From Amphirosellinia nigrospora (taxonomy: Eukaryota; Ascomycota; Sordariomycetes; Xylariales; Xylariaceae), in the NCBI GenBank assembly GCA_004123355.1, contig SCHM01000006.1:806001-870000 (forward strand): a stretch of 64,000 nucleotides of DNA, given 5' to 3'. The notes beneath the pieces are model-generated. The model was not told the origin of the DNA and did no database searches. It saw only the letters and a program-made list of their open reading frames with translations. Position 1 is the first letter of the stretch. Each line of letters starts with the position of its first letter. Below are positions 60,918-64,000 of this stretch, in pieces. The translations under genes were made by a program, and so were the position numbers.

Positions 60918-63781
60918 TTAGATATCGTCATCATCCGTCGCCCGGCGAGCCTTCTTGCCACGGCTATCCAACGTGTCCACTATAACACTGGGAGTTAGCG
61001 ATCTTGATTCTTAGTTTTTCTAGGGGGTTTCCAGAAGTATAGAAGCTAAGGCTTGGTTGGCCAGAAAGGGGCTGTATAGTCTTAAATCGGTCGAATAAGA
61101 AACCAAGTCCGATAAGCACTTACAGCTGATCGAGTCGCTATCCCGAGAAGGCATGGCGATAGCTTGGCGGGCCGTCTCATTGTTTTCCAAGAACTCCCGG
61201 AGCCGCTGCTTGCCAATTTCGATAGCCTGGTTCCAAGCCGCGCTGCTCATCTGCATCATCGGGCCCAGCAGATTCAGATTGTATGCGACATATGTTCCAC
61301 CGGCTATAATAATAAGGAGCAAGAAGAGCATGGGGTTGCGTAAGACTAGAAAACGTCAGTAGAGCGAAAAAGAAGAAGGGCATGTTCCGTGAGGCGACTC
61401 CCACTCACCGGTTACGAGCTCGTTCCATCCTAGAGCCAACAGTATTCCATAGAAATACAGTGGTACCTGGGTGATTCCACCAATTGCACTTCGCTTAGCC
61501 TCCACGTACACGCCATCAGCCATTTTCTTGAACCGGACGACCAAATCCTGCCGTTTGCCTTCACTCAAGACTGTCATTTCTTCCTCGAGACTCTTGCCAT
61601 CCTCTTCATCAACACCACCTATCGGGGTTAAGTCGTCCTCATCCTCGGCTTCGACTCCGGCAGGCTGGTGGCCAATGAAGGAAGGTAGGTCCGGTGGAGC
61701 ATAGGTGTTAGACAGTCGGAATCTAGAAAGGAGGGGAATAAGAGTAAGAGTCGACTCTCTTGCCCGGGTATAGATGCCCTCGATATCATCTGCCGGCCGC
61801 CATATCCGCGGAACTCCAGCGTCATCATATCTGAATTTATCCTCAAAATTTTCACGAAGCTTGAGCAAGATATTTCCTTCCATGACTTCTTCGTCGATCT
61901 TTTCTCTCAAAGCAACCCAGCTCTTACGTCTAAGGCGCCAAAGCCCGACCTCGACTTCAGCTTCAGTCGCCTCAAAGCTCTTCGCCCGGTCAGTAAAGCG
62001 AGTTTCAGCCTCTTTGACAATGGAGGCGAATACACTCCAGATGCGGTCCCATAAATCTTTCTCCGTCGGTGGCTTCTCCCCTTCCTCCGGGGCCCTGTCC
62101 CGCTCTACCCGATCCAAGTTTGTTGAATTCAAGGCCCACGGCATCGCCAAGCCGCGATTTGACCCATCTCTCGACACGTGTAGCAAGCCTGCGCATTTCA
62201 TCCTTTCGCAAGCGAGCGCTAACTTCGTCGAGCTCCTTTTCAAAAAGGACAAGCTGTGGGGTAAAGTTGGTCCACGCAACGCCTGGAATAGACAGATCCT
62301 CAACCTCGGTCTTGAATTGGTCCAAACACTTCACTTTCTCCTTGACAACGATCTCAGCAAATTCATAAGCAGCCCCCGATTTTTGGCCGGCTTTTACGTC
62401 ACCAGACACGGCATCGCTAAAGGAGGCTACGCCGGATTTATGCGCCGCCGTAAGCTGCCCCTGATAAAGAGTCTTGAGTCGCTTGATCAATCTTGCCTTC
62501 GAGCTCCACGCGTTTTCGCGCGTAAACAGCCTTGTGGTATCTGCCAGCCTGTATTTCGAACGCCTTCACGCACTTCTCCCTATTTGTTTTCCGGTCTCGC
62601 CGAGACCCTCCAGAACAAGCGGCTTGCCTATGCGAGAAGATTCGGCTTGTTTTTCCTCAAGCGGACCAATTGCAGTGTCAAATAGAATTAGGACCTCGCG
62701 GGAGATCTCATCACAGCGGAATTGAGCAAGAAGCTCTTGCTGCGTAGGTAGATCAAGGTCTTTGTTGTTGACAATCTGGTCCCAGACGCCTTCGGCATAT
62801 ACTGAGAAGCCATCGGCCGGAATCCTTCGGTGATATTCAGGTAGGAACACACCGCCTTCAAGCTCTCGGGTTTTAGCGTTGCGGTTGCCACCAATAAATC
62901 GTTTCCCCAGATTCTTCACCTCGTCTACAAATTTTTCAGGCTGTAGGATCTTGTGTGGTAGCGCAGCAAAAGCAAAATCGAAGTAGTCCTCAATACGAGA
63001 ATTCTCTAGACCTTGCGGCTTCGATATAGATGACCAAATTTTGGTAAGATCCTGAGTCAGGGTATTTTGAAGGTTGACTAAAGGTGTGTTCCCGATGTGA
63101 TCACGAATTACAAAGAATAGGAGGGACCTCGGAGTGGACCTAGAGTAGGTGTTAGCGTCTAAACTTTGCATCTTGTCCTTTCTCCCAAAACGCACTGTTT
63201 ATCTTTAAGGAATAATTGCAGATTGACCTCAAACACGGTCTTCAGTAAACCCATATTAGCACCTTGGTATAAACCGACTTGATGCTCCCAGATGTTGACG
63301 ATCAAGACCTCGCTCGTCGCCAGAGCGAACAATGCACTCTTTCTCTCGAAGTCTTGGTCCTCGCCGCGTTCGCGTCCGTCAGTGCCTTCAACATCCATGA
63401 CGAGGATATTGTCCGTCATAGTGGTCGTCTTGTTCTTGGACATCCATATCCCCTTGGTAGTCTGACGGCGCTCCGTCTCGGACATGACATTAAAATCGGT
63501 GCCGAAGAGGTTGTTGAGCAGAGTAGACTTTCCGGTCGACTGCGAGCCGAAGACAGATATCAGGTGGTAGTTGAAACCGGACTCGGCAACGTCGGTAGCT
63601 ACTAGATACGAACCCAAGTTGGAGCTGCAGGGTGTCGCATGCAAGGTCAGTCGGAGGTCAGACGAAGAGGCTACGGGAGGACGGCGCACTTGAACTCCTT
63701 GTCCTCGTCGACGACTTGGACGCCATGGCCGTAGTGCGCATTGGTGGGCGCATCGCCAACCGCAGCAAAATGGCCGTTCAT
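60918..63781 (-). CDS. sey1: Sey1, ER-fusion dynamin-like GTPase (atlastin/RHD3 type), frame-disrupted
   Basis: Exons (reverse) are 63781-63690, 63624-63196, 63139-61409, 61345-61124 and 60979-60918, about 846 aa. Sey1 fuses endoplasmic reticulum tubules. The GTPase domain shows the P-loop [40 protein letters not shown] and FVIRDH. A long helical middle ends in a double hydrophobic hairpin ([29 protein letters not shown]) and a short charged tail [20 protein letters not shown]. Breaks lie near 62572 (after GKQI), 62488 (between GKID and RLKTLYQG) and around 62100 (between SG and DRAPEE). Intron phases are all consistent. Confidence 0.97.
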
Positions 63782-64000
63782 GGTGAAGGCGGTTTGCAGC
63801 AGCAGTGGTTTAATAGGGAGGGGGGGGGGATCGATATAGCTTAGAGGTTGGTGAGAGCAGCTATTGCCATGGCAGAAATGGGATCAGAAGCGCAAGCTCG
63901 GGACACAGCAAGCTCCTAACGAGGCACAATCTGAAGGGCTTTGTTTGGTCTGGCAATTCTGGCAACTGGGAGGGTGAGTTAGCTGTTGTGCTGTCTAATA
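63782..64000. other. Upstream region of Sey1
   Basis: About 220 bp to the window edge. A G9 run at 63822-63830. No other gene visible. Confidence 0.4.

Overview
The window is eukaryotic, most likely from a filamentous ascomycete (Pezizomycotina, probably Sordariomycetes). Most genes are split by short introns (about 50-150 bp) with GTAAGT-like donors, CTAAC/CTGAC branch sites and NAG acceptors. The gene set is typical of moulds: HymA/Mo25, Sey1, Yme2, a Sfi1-type spindle pole body protein, CENP-C/Mif2, LicD, a cupredoxin, and a C2H2 plus fungal-specific-domain transcription factor. The order or genus cannot be fixed from sequence alone. Exon models were assembled by hand from splice signals and family conservation.

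Layout, left half. 1-273 (-): lysine-rich N-terminus, possibly nuclear thiol peroxidase. 853-1650 (+): SMN orthologue. 3715-4826 (+): secreted cupredoxin. 6519-7158 (-): SERF/4F5 protein. 9395-10201 (+): four-helix membrane protein. 11781-14144 (+): Pcf11. 15622-15693 (-): tRNA-Cys. 16127-18659 (+): zinc-finger regulator. 18646-19814 (-): zinc-type alcohol/quinone dehydrogenase, whose 3' end overlaps the regulator. 20571-21829 (-): LicD. 23807-25083 (+): short-chain dehydrogenase. 25512-26846 (-): HymA/Mo25. 27960-31976 (+): cytosolic Ile-tRNA synthetase.

Layout, right half. 32270-32569 (-): tiny twin-CX9C mitochondrial protein. 33184-36314 (+): Sfi1. 37013-41271 (+): Rav1. 42176-43120 (+): HD-domain hydratase-like protein. 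43634-46038 (+): OPT transporter. 46728-47994 (+): dienelactone hydrolase. 49370-51335 (+): cytosolic Hsp70 with an upstream heat-shock element. 51646-52512 (-): Emi1-like twin-CX9C protein. 53063-55677 (+): Yme2. 56829-59044 (-): CENP-C/Mif2. 59671-60726 (+): RNase H2 catalytic subunit. 60918-63781 (-): Sey1.

Most genes are unlinked housekeeping functions, and I see no convincing biosynthetic cluster or new multi-gene system. The strongest structural signal concerns the sequence itself. About a dozen conserved genes, several essential in yeast (Hsp70, CENP-C, Sfi1), are broken by roughly 40 one-base frame changes, mostly apparent deletions in short homopolymers, while genes in other stretches are perfectly open. 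This looks like uncorrected sequencing indels rather than gene death. A naive annotation would split or lose these genes. Other points of note are several head-to-head gene pairs (Emi1/Yme2, CENP-C/RNase H2A, the CX9C gene/Sfi1), a 14-bp tail-to-tail coding overlap, and recurring TACCTAGGTA-type motifs between genes.
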